Assembly: GCA_027972325.1 (NCBI GenBank)
Contig: JAPMOS010000009.1
Span: forward strand, 75,001-130,000
Length of the DNA stretch: 55,000 nt
Source: Paratrimastix pyriformis
Lineage: Eukaryota; Preaxostyla; Paratrimastigidae
Direction of reading: 5' to 3'
The notes under the pieces were generated by a model, which worked only from the letters and a program-made list of their open reading frames with translations, made no database searches and was not told where the DNA came from. Within the stretch, counting starts at the first letter, position 1. Every line of letters starts with the position of its first letter. Below, piece after piece: positions 27,225 to 55,000 of the stretch. The translations under genes and the position numbers were made by a program.

Positions 27225-28086
27225 CTAGTGCTCCTCTGCGTGTTTTGGGGCATGGCGCTCCGACACTGGGAGGACCTGGGTGACCTGAGGCAGGCCAGAA
27301 GCAGGATGAGCCGGGCGCAGCAGGAACCACATGAGCGGGTCCCCCTGGACGTGGGGAATGACGCCCTTGTGGACGAGAGCAAACCCGGCCCGCTGGTACC
27401 AGAGGTGGGCCATCGGGTTCGCCGTCTCAATGGACGCGACCCAGCCGTGTTCGTCGGCCAGGTCCAACAGGCGCCGCAACAACATCTCGCCGTAGCCGCG
27501 GCCGCGAGCGCGCTTCTCCACACAGAGAAGGGTCACCCACAGAGTGTTATTCTGCACCACGAACGAATGGCGTGGGTATATGTGAGGTGTGATCATGCGC
27601 GCACACAAACCTGCCCAGGGGGAACACCCACGGTCTTTGCACGATAATCATCGAAGAAATCGTCACGATCCCGAACGATCTGCTGCTGTTCGGGAGTGAG
27701 CGGCATCAGGTGGCGGTCCTGCCAGGCCACCCACTCCTCCTCGTCGTAATCTGTGCCAGGGGGCAGAGAAGCGCAAATACCATACCCGGTTTCCTCGTTC
27801 CCAACACGATAACAGTGCCCTGGGTACTGATTGAAATGGCGGTGGAGATAGAACGGAGGGGCGGTGGCATCAGACCTTCAGGCAGTTGCCCCAACAAATA
27901 CGCATATAATCCATCATACGGTCTTCGGCAAGTTCCGGTGGATAGCTCCCGTCGAAATAAGCATCGCCTTTAAATGCCTGCGAAAAAAAACGATATCGTT
28001 TGAAGAAGGCAGTGGGGGAAGCAAACCTCAGTGGCAATGCGCGAAACGAATTCACAGTCCGCAGGAGTCATCGACACCAGCGCCAT
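27225..28086 (-). CDS. GNAT-family N-acetyltransferase
   Basis: Four exons: 28086-28027, 27977-27876, 27826-27611 and 27551-27225, all phase 0, with introns of 49, 49 and 59 nt. They give 234 residues. The acetyl-CoA-binding core is clear in the last exon: LWVTLLCVEKRARGRGYGEM (beta4 and the R/Q-x-x-G-x-G/A motif A), then LLRRLLDLADEHG, then NPMAHLWYQRAGFALVHKGV, the usual YxxxGF segment. The N-terminus MALVSMTPADCEFVSRIATE and the segment EEWVAWQDRHLMPLTPEQQQ match common GNAT architecture in which helix alpha1 precedes the core. The acceptor substrate is not predictable. The stop lies 157 bases from the convergent LRR gene, and the start is about 150 bases downstream of the other LRR gene's stop. 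Confidence 0.88.
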
Positions 28087-28237
28087 TCTCGTATGGAAAA
28101 TTGGTTGCCGGAAGAAGCAAAAATTCTGGAGGGTTTGGCCCCGTCTCTACAAGCATTGGAGCCGGCAACCGCCGCCTGGCCTTTCCCAGAATATACAGCA
28201 TGATTTTTTCCGACCTGTACAAAGTAGACGAACCCAC

Positions 28238-35275
<7,038 letters not shown>

Positions 35276-35287
35276 CTGTGACGTGTG

Positions 35288-35602
35288 TGGGGGGGTGGGC
35301 GTGGGCGTGTGTCAATGTGTGTGTCGTGTGTGTGTCAATGTGTGTATGTCATGTGTGTCATGTGTGTGTCAATGTGTGTATGTCATGTGTGTCGTGTGTG
35401 TGTCAATGTGTGTATGTCATGTGTGTCATGTGTGTGTCATGTGTGTGTGTATGTCATGTGTGTCATGTGTGTGTCAATGTGTGTATGTCATGTGTGTCAT
35501 GTGTGTGTCAATGTGTGTCGTGTGTGTGTCATGTGTGTGTCAATGTGTGTATGTCATGTGTGTCATGTGTGTGTCAATGTGTGTGTCAATGTGTGTATCA
35601 TG
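35288..35602. repeat. TGTGTCATG/TGTGTCAATG microsatellite, left flank of the LINE
   Basis: Alternating TGTGTGTCAATG and TGTGTATGTCATG units. The last 16 bases, CAATGTGTGTATCATG (35587-35602), recur exactly at the right end of the inserted element (41084-41099). Confidence 0.92.
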
Positions 35603-38600
35603 GGCGATCCATCTGTAACTCAGCTGCCTGTCCTGACCCGTGTCCCTTGTCCCCTGTCCTGTCCCGTCCCGTCCCCTTGCTCGTCCTGTTGCTTTGCTCG
35701 TCCCGTCCTGTGGTGGTGTGTGGCCGGGGGGGATCCCCCGGAGGTGGTGGCACTGCCCCTAGCGCTCCGATCAGTAGGCTCATTCTGGGTGCCACTACAC
35801 TTTCCGGATCCACTCCCCGTCTCGTGGGGATGGACCGTTTTCTTTCTTCTGCCTGTCCCTACTTCTGCTCCCCCCCACACTCTCCACACCCCGGCCCCGT
35901 CCCGTCCCGTCCCGTCCCGTCCGTCCCGTTCTTCATCGCCCCTCTGTGCTACGTGCGGCCTGCCCTGGTCGTGCTGTCCCTACGTCCCGTCCCTGGTGCG
36001 CCGTCCCGTCCCGACCCGTCCCGTTCGTTGCCGTCCCGTCCCGTCCGTCGTCGATGCTCGCCATCGACATTCTACTTGCGCACCCAATCGAAAAGGTCTG
36101 TGTCATATGCTCCGATTGCCCCTTGTCTTGCCTGTGTCGGGGACCCCCTTTGGCGCGACACATGCTGCTGCCGTGCGATGTGGTGAGAGCGTGAGCTGTC
36201 CATCCACACCATGTGACGGATCCCTTGTGGGTCCTGATTTCCGGTCTCGGATGTTGACGTGCTCTTCCGCCTGAGCGCTTTGCCGTTGACTGACCCTTGT
36301 TCGCTGCCGCCTGCTTGCGTATGTTGGCTTGGTGGACACTGCTTGACTATGGCGCTTCCCTCGTGGACTGTGCCTACATTTCTTGCGGTGTCTCTCTTCC
36401 CTCTTTTCAATCTTTGCCCCTGAGCGTCTTGTTGCCCTGCTCCGCATTGCGGGTGCGTCCCGCTGGCAGCTGGAAAGACAGCGCCATGCCATACACACAC
36501 ACATGCATGACTACCGCTTTTGTTGCCCGACCCACCTGATGGGAGCTTTCGTTGCGAACTCTGTCATCAGGTGTACCGCGTCAGAGGTCGGGGGTCTCAC
36601 ATGAAAGCGTGTCGTGCGAAGCACCAACCTCCGTCGCATCCCGAGCCATCCCCTGATCCACCCCCAGCTGCTTCTGTGGGAGTGGTGCCTCCTGGGGATG
36701 GAGTCCCTCCGGTAGTAAGACGACAAGCCGCCCCGAAGAAAGGCCGGGTGAAAATCCCCCACAGTCCTTTCAGGCTGAGGTCACGAGCTTCCAACGGCAC
36801 CGCTTACTAGTGGACGCGCCCGATTTGGCTGCGGTCCAAGTGCTCTCACCACTTGCATTGCCTCCCATGTCCGACACTGCATCTTGGCACAACCTTGACC
36901 ACCACCTGCACGACACATGGAAGCTCCAACATCTCGACACTGTCTTCAAACGCCCCATCGACGAAACAGTGCACCGCATCAATGAGTTCCTGTACCACCA
37001 AACTGCATCTGCCATCCCCCAACCGCCACCGCGCGACACGCGCCTCTGCACCGCGCCCACATGCACCCACGCCCCGACAAATGCAGCGGCTTCGGCTCCA
37101 AAGAAGCAGCTGCAAAGCATGGCGCGCCGCCCGGGCCGCCAACACCCCTGCACCGCACCTCACTGAACTGAAGCGGGCGTACACTCTGGCTGTACGGATT
37201 CACAATCGCCTGCGTGTCGCAGACGAGGCTGAGCAAAAAGCGCGCCTGGAACAGAAGGAGCGTGAACGCTTTAAGCGGAACCCGTACAAATTTGCTCAGT
37301 CACTGTTCCAGAAAGCGACACACGGCACGCCCACCTTCACCGCCCCCGAAGCCGAACAGTATTTCCGCCGGACATATGGTGACCCACAGCGGGATACGGT
37401 GTACGACCTGCCGCCCTTGCCTCTGCACGCCCCGCCCCACCTGCCACCCCTTCAACCTCACTGTTCCCTCATTGGAAGCCCTCACGAAAGTCCTGCGTCA
37501 CAAATCCAACGGGGCCGCCCCTGGGCCCAACGGTCTGCCATACACTCTCTACAAGAAGAGCCCCTTTGCTGCCTCACTTCTGCACCGGGTCATCATACGG
37601 GTGTGGAAAGAGCACACAGTTCCCAAGTCATGGCAGCTCGCCCGCATCACACTGCTCTCAAAAAGTGACCAGCCCGATGACCACGCCAAACCAGACATGT
37701 TCCGCCCGATTGCCGTGGGAAACACCGACGGGAAGGTCTTCTTCATTGGTGAACCAGCGTTTCACAGCGTTCCTGCTGGACAACCAGTTCATTGACACGA
37801 AGATCCAAAAGGCCTTCCTGCCTCGGATGGCGGGTTGTGTGGAGCACAGCACCTTGTCCTATAAGGCGCTGAGAAATGCCAAGGATAGCCAACGGGCGAT
37901 CTGCGAAACGGACACTGATGTCGCAAACGCCTATGGCTGCTTGAAACACAACCTCATCCAGTTCACACTGTGGTACTATCACGTCCCTGAGCCCATTGCC
38001 GACCTTGTGTACCACTACTACGAAGGTCTGGCTGCCTGTGTGAAGACACGGGAGTGGACCACGGGGTGGATTCCCTTCCTCTCGGGGGTGTTCCAGGGTT
38101 GCACACTGTCCACGATCCTTTTTGACGCAACCTACAACCTCCTTGTGGAGTGGCTGAAGAGTGTGGACGTGCCGGGGTACGCGTTCAAGGTCCCCGAGGG
38201 TACGGCCCCCATCACGGTCCGCGAGACCCTATACGCGGATGACACAAAGTTCCTGACCCAAAATGAGAAAGACAACCAAATGCTCCTGGATGGAATGGAC
38301 GCCTTTTTTGGGTGGTCGCGCTGTCCGCGGGCCAAGACCAAAAAGTGCCTGACGTTCGGCATGAAAAAGTTCAGGCGTGATGTCAAGGTGGTGCGGACTG
38401 TCACCCCCACCACGAGCGCAGAGTACAGCCCGTATGACCCACACCTGCACATTGGGCCCGAACCGATCCCGTTCCTGGGGGAGCAGCCCTTCAAATGCCT
38501 GGGCCGGTTGATCTATGTGAACCTGAGGGATGACAAGATCCGTGAGAAGGTGTCTGGTGACTTGGGGGATGCTGGAAAGGTGGATGCCCTATCCTGTCAG

Positions 38601-39581
38601 GACCCCAGAAGGCCTGGCTGTACAACCACGCCATCGCACCACGGATGTCGTGGCCTTTCATGATCTATGAGTTCCCTCAGTCATTTGTGGAGCGGACCCT
38701 CATGCCCCTGTGAAGGAGCGTCTGAAAGCCTGGTTTGGCATGTCCAAGTGTGCCTCCCCTGACATCCTGTTCCTGGATCGGGCACAGAAGGGGCTGGGCT
38801 GTGTGGATCTGGGCGATCACTTGCGTGCGATGGGCACTGTGCGCTCGCACCTGCTGAAACACTCCTCGGACCTGCGTGTCAACGACCTGTATGCATACAT
38901 CCGGGGTGGAGTCCCGTGACCGAAAGCGGAAGTTCCGCCCGACCGTCACCCTGGAAACGGCCGAGAGGACTGTCGAGCTGAACCGTCTGACGGAGCTCGG
39001 GCAGACAGGGAGGAGCGGGTCTGGGGGCCGACCGCAAGAAGCGGACCCCCAGCCCGAGGAGGACGCGGCTGGGCACCGGCACGCGGTCCTGGGGTGGTGA
39101 AACAGGAACAGAACGAGGCACACAGGAGACACCTGCTCTCGCTGGCTGTGCAGGGCCGGTTTCTGCACTGGGATGAGTGCATGCATCAGGACCTCTCATG
39201 GAGCCGGCTCATCTATGACATGCCCCGGCCCTTGTCAAGTTCTATCTGAATGCCACCCTTGACACTGTCCCTCCCTCTGAACCTGACCCGATGGCGGAAA
39301 ACGGTGGATGACCGTTGCGCACTGTGTGGGAAAGCGCACTGTGGGCTCTTTCACATCTTGAGCTTCTGCGGGAAAGCACTCGAGCAGGGTCGATTCACGT
39401 GGCGTCACAATCACGTCTTGACCCTGGTTGCCGGTGCGATCCGGGACAAGGTGGAGAAATCCCGCACTCTGGCCCCGTCAAGCGGGGCATCCGCTTTGTC
39501 AAGGCCGCTGCTGTTGTGCGGCTGCCCTGTCCCTGTCCCTGCCCCTGTCCCGGCCCCTGTCCTGCTCCTGCTCCTCCTGCT

Positions 39582-39627
<46 letters not shown>

Positions 39628-41083
39628 CTGCTCCTGCTCCTGCCCTTGCTACTGCTGCTGCTATTGTTGCTGCGGCTGCTCCGCTCGAACCCGTGCCTGT
39701 GTCCGCTTCGTGGCTGCTGCTGCTGTGGCCGCAGCCAAAGCCCTGCCCCGGTCCCTGCTCCTGCTCCTGTTCCTGCCCCAGCTGCTCCAGCTGTCCCGCC
39801 TGCTCCGCCCCTCGCCCATGTCCCTGTCCCTGCTGCCGTCCCTGCCGCTGCTGCCGCCCGAGCTTACTTGATCTGGCCCGTGACTGGGTGATGTACGTTG
39901 ACCTGCCCGATTTCCCGAATGGTGTCCCCTGGATGCTGCACTGGGGTGCCGGCACCCAGCAGCGCCCGGACCTGGTGCTGCGCTCGGAGACACTGAAAAG
40001 ATTGTGCTCCTGGAACTTACAGTCCCCTCGGAGCACAATGTGAGTGCGGCACACGAGCGTAAAACAGCCCGCTATCTGGCCCTGACCCGCGACCTGGCGG
40101 TGAAGGGCTGGACGGTGGAGCTGGTCCCCTTCGAGGTGGGCTCCATCGGGTTCCTGACACGTTCCTATCATGCCATGACCCGGTTGCTGGGCATTGGCTC
40201 CAAAACCCTCTCCACCTCGATCTCTGACACTGTCCTGCGCTGCAGTTACTGGATCTTCCTGTCCCGGGGCGACCAAGTGTGGACCCCATGGGCGATCCAT
40301 CTGTAACTCAGCTGCCTGTCCTGACCCGTGTCCCTTGTCCCCTGTCCTGTCCCGTCCCGTCCCTTGCTCGTCCTGTTGCTTTGCTCGTCCCGTCCTGTGG
40401 TGGTGTGTGGCCGGGGGGGGATCCCCCGGAGGTGGTGGCTGCCCTAGCGCTCCGATCAGTAGGCTCATTCTGGGTGCCACTACACTTTCCGGATCCACTC
40501 CCCGTCTCGTGGGGATGGACCGTTTTCTTTCTTCTGCCTGTCCCTACTTCTGCTCCCCCCACTCTCCACACCCGGCCCCGTCCCGTCCCGTCCCGTCCCG
40601 TCCGTCCCGTTCTTCATCGCCCCTCTGTGCTACGTGCGGCCTGCCCTGGTCGTGCTGTCCCTACGTCCCGTCCCTGGTGCGCCGTCCCGTCCCGACCCGT
40701 CCCGTTCGTTGCCGTCCCGTCCCGTCCGTCGTCGATGCTCGCCATCGACATTCTACGCACCCAATCGAAAGGTCTGTGTCATATGCTCCGATTGCCCCTT
40801 GTCTTGCCTGTGTCGGGGACCCCCTTTGGCGCGACACATGCTGCTGCCGTGCGATGTGGTGAGAGCGTGAGCTGTCCATCCACACCATGTGACGGATCCC
40901 TTGTGGGTCCTGATTTCCGGTCTCGGATGTTGACGTGCTCTTCCGCCTGAGCGCTTTGCCGTTGACTGACCCTTGTTCGCTGCCGCCTGCTTGCGTATGT
41001 TGGCTTGGTGGACACTGCTTGACTATGGCGCTTCCCTCGTGGACTGTGCCTACATTTCTTGCGGTGTCTCTCTTCCCTCTTTT
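35603..41083 (+). mobile_element. R2/R4/NeSL-like LINE with restriction-like endonuclease, plus a truncated tandem 3' copy
   Basis: The insertion is bracketed by the 16-base direct repeat CAATGTGTGTATCATG (35587-35602 and 41084-41099), inside a TGTGTCATG microsatellite. It has two parts. 35599-36411 is a copy of the element's last stop codon region and 3' UTR only. 36412-41087 is a longer copy with coding sequence and its own 3' UTR (40287-41087). The two 3' UTR copies are nearly identical, differing mainly by small indels in C- or G-runs and short repeats. A truncated copy joined head-to-tail to a fuller one fits end-to-end template jumping, known for R2-type reverse transcriptases. The coding order (N-terminal zinc finger, reverse transcriptase, CCHC knuckle, C-terminal PD-D/E-type nuclease) is that of LINEs lacking an APE domain. 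It sits in a likely intron of the minus-strand LRR gene, in opposite orientation. Confidence 0.85.
36511..40306 (+). pseudogene. LINE ORF: zinc finger, reverse transcriptase, CCHC, restriction-like endonuclease
   Basis: Coding sequence is spread over several frames (frame changes near 36800, 37440, 37740, 38575, 38930, 39260 and 40000), so this copy is inactive or the sequence has indel errors. In order: a CCHH finger (FRCELCHQVYRVRGRGSHMK then ACRAKH, from about 36547); reverse transcriptase with SNGAAPGPNGLPYTLYK, the catalytic segment ETDVANAYGCLKHNLIQFTL, GVFQGCTLSTILF and the YADD box (LYADDTKF, about 38232); GPQKAWLYNHAIAPRMSWPF in the thumb; a CCHC knuckle (DRCALCGKAHCGLFHILSFC, about 39310); and the nuclease with QRPDLVL and LLELTVPSE then KTARYLAL, ending TPWAIHL and stop 40304-40306. 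A CCTGCT/CCTGTC simple repeat (39520-39860) lies between the knuckle and the nuclease. Confidence 0.85.
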
Positions 41084-41175
41084 CAATGTGTGTATCATGT
41101 GTATATCATGTGTGTATCATGTGTGTATGTCATGTGTGTCAATGTGTGTGTCATGTGTGTGTGTGTCGTGTGTGT

Positions 41176-41215
<40 letters not shown>

Positions 41216-41545
41216 ATGTGTGTGCCATGTGTGTGTCATGTGTGTGTGTGTGTGTGTGTCGTGTGTCATGTGTGTGTCATGTGTGTGTCATGTGTGTGTG
41301 TGTCGTGTGTGTCATGTGTGTCATGTGTGTGTGTCATGTGTGTGTCATGTGTGTGTGTGTCGTGTGTGTCATGTGTGTGTCATGTGTGTGTCATGTGTGT
41401 GTCATGTGTGTGTCATGTGTGTGTGTGTCATGTGTCATGTGTGTGTCATGTGTCATGTGTGTGTCATGTGTGTGTCATGTGTGTGTCATGTGTGTGTCAT
41501 GTGTCATGTGTGTGTCATGTGTGTGTCATGTGCGTGTCGTGTGTC
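41084..41545. repeat. TGTGTCATG microsatellite, right flank of the LINE
   Basis: Continuation of the target microsatellite, with longer pure (TG)n stretches near 41185-41215. It ends just before the coiled-coil exon on the minus strand. Confidence 0.92.
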
Positions 41546-41570
41546 GAGTGCGGTGCGGCTGGCTGCAGAC

Positions 41571-42026
41571 CTCGCGAGGATCCGCGGCGCGGGCCTTGTC
41601 GAGAACCGCATTCACCAATGCCTGCGACACCGCAGGGTCATCATTTGTTCGTTTAGTGGCTCCGACCCATTGGCATGGGCAGACCGTCTCCTCGTGTTCG
41701 ACTGCCTTGCTACGCGTCTCCTCTTGAGCTGCTTTCACACGGATTGCCTCCTCCTCCAATCTGCGACGGGTGGCATCTGCGGAGGCCAATTGTCTGGCCG
41801 TCTCTTCTGCTGCCCGCTGCCGTCGGGCCTCCTTTTCGGCTGCCTTACGACGGACCTTCGCTTCCTTGCGCCGGGCCATTTCCTCCGGTGAAGGCTCCGC
41901 TGCATCGTGTGCAGCAACATTCTGGTCTGGCAATTGGGACCGTTGGCGTGCTTCTGCGGGCTGGTTTGCGCGGGATGGTGTTGAGTAGTCCAGATCGATC
42001 GATTGCCAATTGGCAAAAACTCGAGG
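41571..42026 (-). CDS. Charged coiled-coil exon, possible N-terminal part of the LRR gene
   Basis: This phase-0 exon of 456 nt (152 codons) runs from a CAG acceptor just inside the shared 27-base motif to a GAG/GTCTGC donor. It encodes a polar start (PRVFANWQSIDLDYSTPSRA), then a long Ala/Arg/Glu-rich helix (EEMARRKEAKVRRKAAEKEA, RRLEEEAIRVKAAQEETRSK) predicted to be a coiled coil, then VSQALVNAVLDKARAADPRE. No ATG precedes the helix in frame except the internal EEM, so a first exon should lie upstream, opposite the heat-shock promoter, but I could not find it. Joining it to the LRR exon at 35275 is phase-compatible and would place the LINE in an intron. That link is inference. Confidence 0.5.
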
Positions 42027-42048
42027 CTGCACTAACACGAGAAAGAAA
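42022..42048 (+). repeat. Shared 27-base motif, copy B
   Basis: Identical to 26111-26137 over 27 bases. It lies about 170 bases upstream of the heat-shock protein ATG, and on the other strand spans the acceptor of the coiled-coil exon (pyrimidine tract TTTCTTTCTC, then GTGTTAGTGCAG). Confidence 0.88.
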
Positions 42049-42099
42049 CGTGAGAAACTGACGAGAGACTATTTACAGAACCGAAAGGTGTTTGAGATA

Positions 42100-42133
42100 T
42101 TCGGAAATTTCGGGCCGATGCCTCGATATAAGG
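42100..42133 (+). promoter_or_regulatory. Heat-shock-element-like and TATA-like sites of the sHSP gene
   Basis: GGAAATTTCG at 42103-42112 fits the inverted nGAAnnTTCn pair of a heat-shock element, with a further TTC one base out of register upstream. GATATAAGG at 42125-42133 is TATA-like and sits about 85 bases before the ATG. These are motif matches only. Confidence 0.4.
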
Positions 42134-42215
42134 GGCCTTCTGCTCGTTGCCAGCCCAATCAACAAGAAGCAGTTTCTGATTTCGTCTTTATCTCGTTCCA
42201 ACAACTACCACCATC

Positions 42216-42962
42216 ATGTCTCTCTTCCGCGACCTCCAGCATGACATGAATTCCCTTTTTGGCGAACTTTTCAGTGTTCCGATTCTCGACCCTTATGAAG
42301 GCCTCGACGAGCTGCGGGAACGGATGTGCAGCATGATCGACGAAGAATATCCTCGTCTTCAGCAGCGCCATCGTCAGATACCTTCTGCCGCCCCGTCGAC
42401 CGCCCGTGGCGACTCTGATGCTCCTGCAGCTACTCCTGCTGCTCCTGCTGATGCTTCCGCAACAAGCCCGGCAACTGCAGTTACCACTGCCGCTCAACAG
42501 CCAGAGCATCGCATCCTGCCTCGCCGCCGGCGCAACACTGAGGCTCTTTGGATTCCTCGCTGTGACGTTGAAGAGACACCATCTGAGGTCTGCATTCGGT
42601 CCTTTTGACACGCCTTTTTCCTGACATTTTTTTCCCCCCGCATCATCAATCAGGTGATCGTGCGGGCCGAGTGTCCCGGGGTGACCAAGGACGAGATCAA
42701 GCTCGAGGCCGACCCTGCGCGGGCCCTCCTGACCATCTCGGGCCAGCGCAAGCGGCGGCGCGAGGAGGGCTCTGCCGGGAGCACTTACCACTGTGTCGAG
42801 ACGAGCGAGGGCTCATTCCGGCGCGTCTTCCGGCTGCCTGACGGGTGCAAGGCGAAGCTGGGCGAGATTAGCGCACGTCATGTCGACGGGGTTCTTGAGG
42901 TGCACTGCCCCAAGGCGCCGGCACCCGAGGAGCCCAAGGCCATGAACATCACCATCCAGTAA
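42216..42962 (+). CDS. Small heat-shock protein (Hsp20 / alpha-crystallin family)
   Basis: Two exons (42216-42587 and 42654-42962) flank a 66-nt intron with donor GTCTGC and acceptor CAG. The product has 226 residues. Small heat-shock proteins are ATP-independent chaperones that hold unfolding proteins as oligomers. The N-terminal arm is MSLFRDLQHDMNSLFGELFS followed by a low-complexity Ala/Pro/Thr segment. The alpha-crystallin domain starts at WIPRCDVEETPSE and continues after the intron with VIVRAECPGVTKDEIKLEAD, LLTISGQRKRR, GSFRRVFRLPDGC and ISARHVDGVLEVHCPKAP. The last block is the usual A-x-x-x-G-V-L-x-V-x-x-P signature, here with C-P-K after the valine. The tail ends NITIQ, in the place of the I-x-I motif. 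The start is the first ATG after a TATA-like box. Confidence 0.95.
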
Positions 42963-43074
42963 TAACCGACCGCGTCTTTTGGGCGGGCGGCTTGGAAATA
43001 GCGGACAACAAGCTGTGAATTCTTCGTTGGTCACATCGTCGTTGAGCGGGCGTGGGTTGTGGGGAGCGCAAGCA

Positions 43075-43080
43075 AATAAA
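43075..43080 (+). promoter_or_regulatory. AATAAA polyadenylation-signal candidate of the sHSP gene
   Basis: AATAAA lies 113 bases after the stop codon, with a second AATAAA at about 43097. Consistent with a 3' end, not proof of one. Confidence 0.4.
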
Positions 43081-43368
43081 AACGGACGAATAGGCAATAA
43101 AAAAAAAGCGGTGGAGAGGGAGAAAGGAGGGGAAAGGGGATGGAGGGGAAAAAAATCAGGGCGGAAGAGGGACGGACGGAAGGAAGGAAGGAACCAAGAA
43201 GAGCAGGAGAAGAGGCGATCATGGGTTTGATATTGGAGAAGGCATGGCAAGCAAAGGGGGTGGTCGAAACGGAGTGCAGATCGAAGGAGAAGATTTCATC
43301 TGACCCATGACGTTCCGATGTGTCGAGAGAAAGCACGCATGAGACCCAGAAAAGAACCGGGTCCCAAA

Positions 43369-44052
<684 letters not shown>

Positions 44053-44133
44053 CTGGATGCACGGCTCGTGGGGGACTCACACAACAGAAGCCCCAGATGA
44101 CAGTTTCAGGGCTGTGGCCAGATTTGCTCTTCC

Positions 44134-54406
<10,273 letters not shown>

Positions 54407-54538
54407 CCGGCGCCCGGTTCAAATATGACAGATAGTGGGAGGACCCTCCGGTGCGAGCAGCTGAATCCGGCAAGTCACATTTTGCCTTCAGCGGCCCTTG
54501 TTTTCACCAAGTCCCCCCCGTATTATTCTTATATCTCA

Positions 54539-54609
54539 GCTGGGGTAGTATAGTGGCAGAATTCTTGCCTGTCACGCAAGAGACCCGGGTTCAATCCCCG
54601 GCCCTAGCG
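54539..54609 (+). tRNA. tRNA-Asp (anticodon GTC)
   Basis: A 71-base cloverleaf: the acceptor GCTGGGG pairs with CCCTAGC (one G-T), the anticodon stem CTTGC/GCAAG surrounds CTGTCAC giving GTC, and the T arm CCGGG-TTCAATC-CCCGG is perfect. The discriminator is G. No intron and no encoded CCA. Confidence 0.94.
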
Positions 54610-54613
54610 TTTT
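54610..54613 (+). terminator. RNA polymerase III terminator of tRNA-Asp
   Basis: TTTT directly follows the discriminator base of the tRNA. Confidence 0.7.
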
Positions 54614-54698
54614 CCCCCCATTTTTCATGATCGCTCTTTGGGAAGTTCTCGCGTCTTTTTCTCAATCAACCTTCACAACGCGCAGAGCAGGAAGAAAT

Positions 54699-55000
54699 TT
54701 AAAAACGAGAAAGGGGAGATGCCTCGCCTTTAACCTCGCCTCCGTGGGGTGAGGTCGCCGTCAGGGCCACCTGTGGCTCCTCCTCCTCCTCGTCTGCCTC
54801 ACCCCGCGCACCATCAGCCCCAACCGGCATGTCGAACCCACCCACGTCATCATCCCCCATCTCCGGCCGACCTTCCCCACCTCTCCTCCTGCCCTCGCGT
54901 TGATCCCGCAGCCAAACCTCCACAAACGGGCGGAACTGGGGCTGCGGGTGCAGGAGGAGGTAGGTCCCGTGCCGGGTATGCAACCAAATGGAACGCCCGG
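54699..55000 (-). CDS. 3' end of an unrecognised gene (runs off the window)
   Basis: An open frame enters from the window edge and closes at TAA 54701-54699. It reads GRSIWLHTRHGTYLLLHPQP, then FRPFVEVWLRDQREGRRR, then an acidic, low-complexity tail (EADEEEEEPQVALTATSP). The WLHTRHGTYL stretch could be a strand-turn-strand of a beta-trefoil-like fold, but I do not recognise the family. No intron is evident in the visible part. Confidence 0.5.
   Translation of the reverse strand, partial: GRSIWLHTRHGTYLLLHPQPQFRPFVEVWLRDQREGRRRGGEGRPEMGDDDVGGFDMPVGADGARGEADEEEEEPQVALTATSPHGGEVKGEASPLSRF

Noticed and set aside
35278-36274. Cysteine-rich plus-strand frames (CVSCVCQCVYVMCV) before and after the LINE
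   Set aside because: They are translations of the TGTGTCATG microsatellite and the LINE 3' UTR.
39395-40498. Minus-strand 367-codon frame across the LINE 3' end
   Set aside because: It is a shadow of the LINE coding strand and of the CCTGCT repeat, with no domain of its own.

Overview
The window is eukaryotic nuclear DNA from an intron-rich, GC-rich protist. Genes are split by many short introns, the two clear tRNA genes are followed by T-runs, and the proteins are eukaryotic: a P5B P-type ATPase, a ZIP zinc transporter, an F-box-like/LRR protein, ribonuclease-inhibitor-type LRR proteins, a GNAT acetyltransferase, a small heat-shock protein, a beta-helix receptor kinase and an R2/R4/NeSL-like LINE. 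The mix suits a free-living heterotrophic protist. A metamonad such as Paratrimastix is my guess from memory; nothing here proves it.

Layout. 662-4119 (+) is the 3' part of an MMPL/RND-type membrane transporter. 5077-7388 (-) is an F-box-like LRR protein. 7509-8961 (+) is a ZIP (SLC39) transporter. 9327-20086 (+) is a P5B ATPase of about 24 exons. 20087-26110 is a gene-poor stretch with microsatellites, a 614-base inverted-repeat element, tRNA-Cys, a 127-base tandem array and three weak ORFs. 26213-27067 (+) and 28238-35275 (-) are two LRR genes built from one-repeat-per-exon cassettes, with a GNAT gene (27225-28086, -) between them. 35603-41083 is a LINE insertion of about 5.5 kb in a TGTGTCATG-type microsatellite. 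41571-42026 (-) is a coiled-coil exon, possibly the 5' part of the large LRR gene. 42216-42962 (+) is a small heat-shock protein. 44134-54406 (-) is a receptor-like kinase with a beta-helix ectodomain, followed by tRNA-Asp and the end of one more gene at the window edge.

Three patterns run through the window. First, nearly every intron I could place by reading frame begins GT-Y-Y-G (GTCTGT, GTCCGT, GTCTGC, GTTTGC) and not GTRAGT. Second, introns fall into a compact class of about 44-66 nt and an inflated class filled with (ATC)n, poly(C) or minisatellites, usually with the pyrimidine-rich strand as the sense strand. Third, many inflated introns carry partial tandem copies of the neighbouring exon edge together with its splice site. 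This suggests that short tandem duplications across splice sites, plus microsatellite growth, have enlarged these introns.

The genes do not form an obvious pathway. Three are membrane transport proteins (MMPL, ZIP, P5B), three carry protein-interaction repeats (F-box-like/LRR and two RI-type LRR), and one is a surface signalling kinase. All coordinates and splice sites were read by eye from reading-frame continuity and family resemblance, without alignment software or transcript data.
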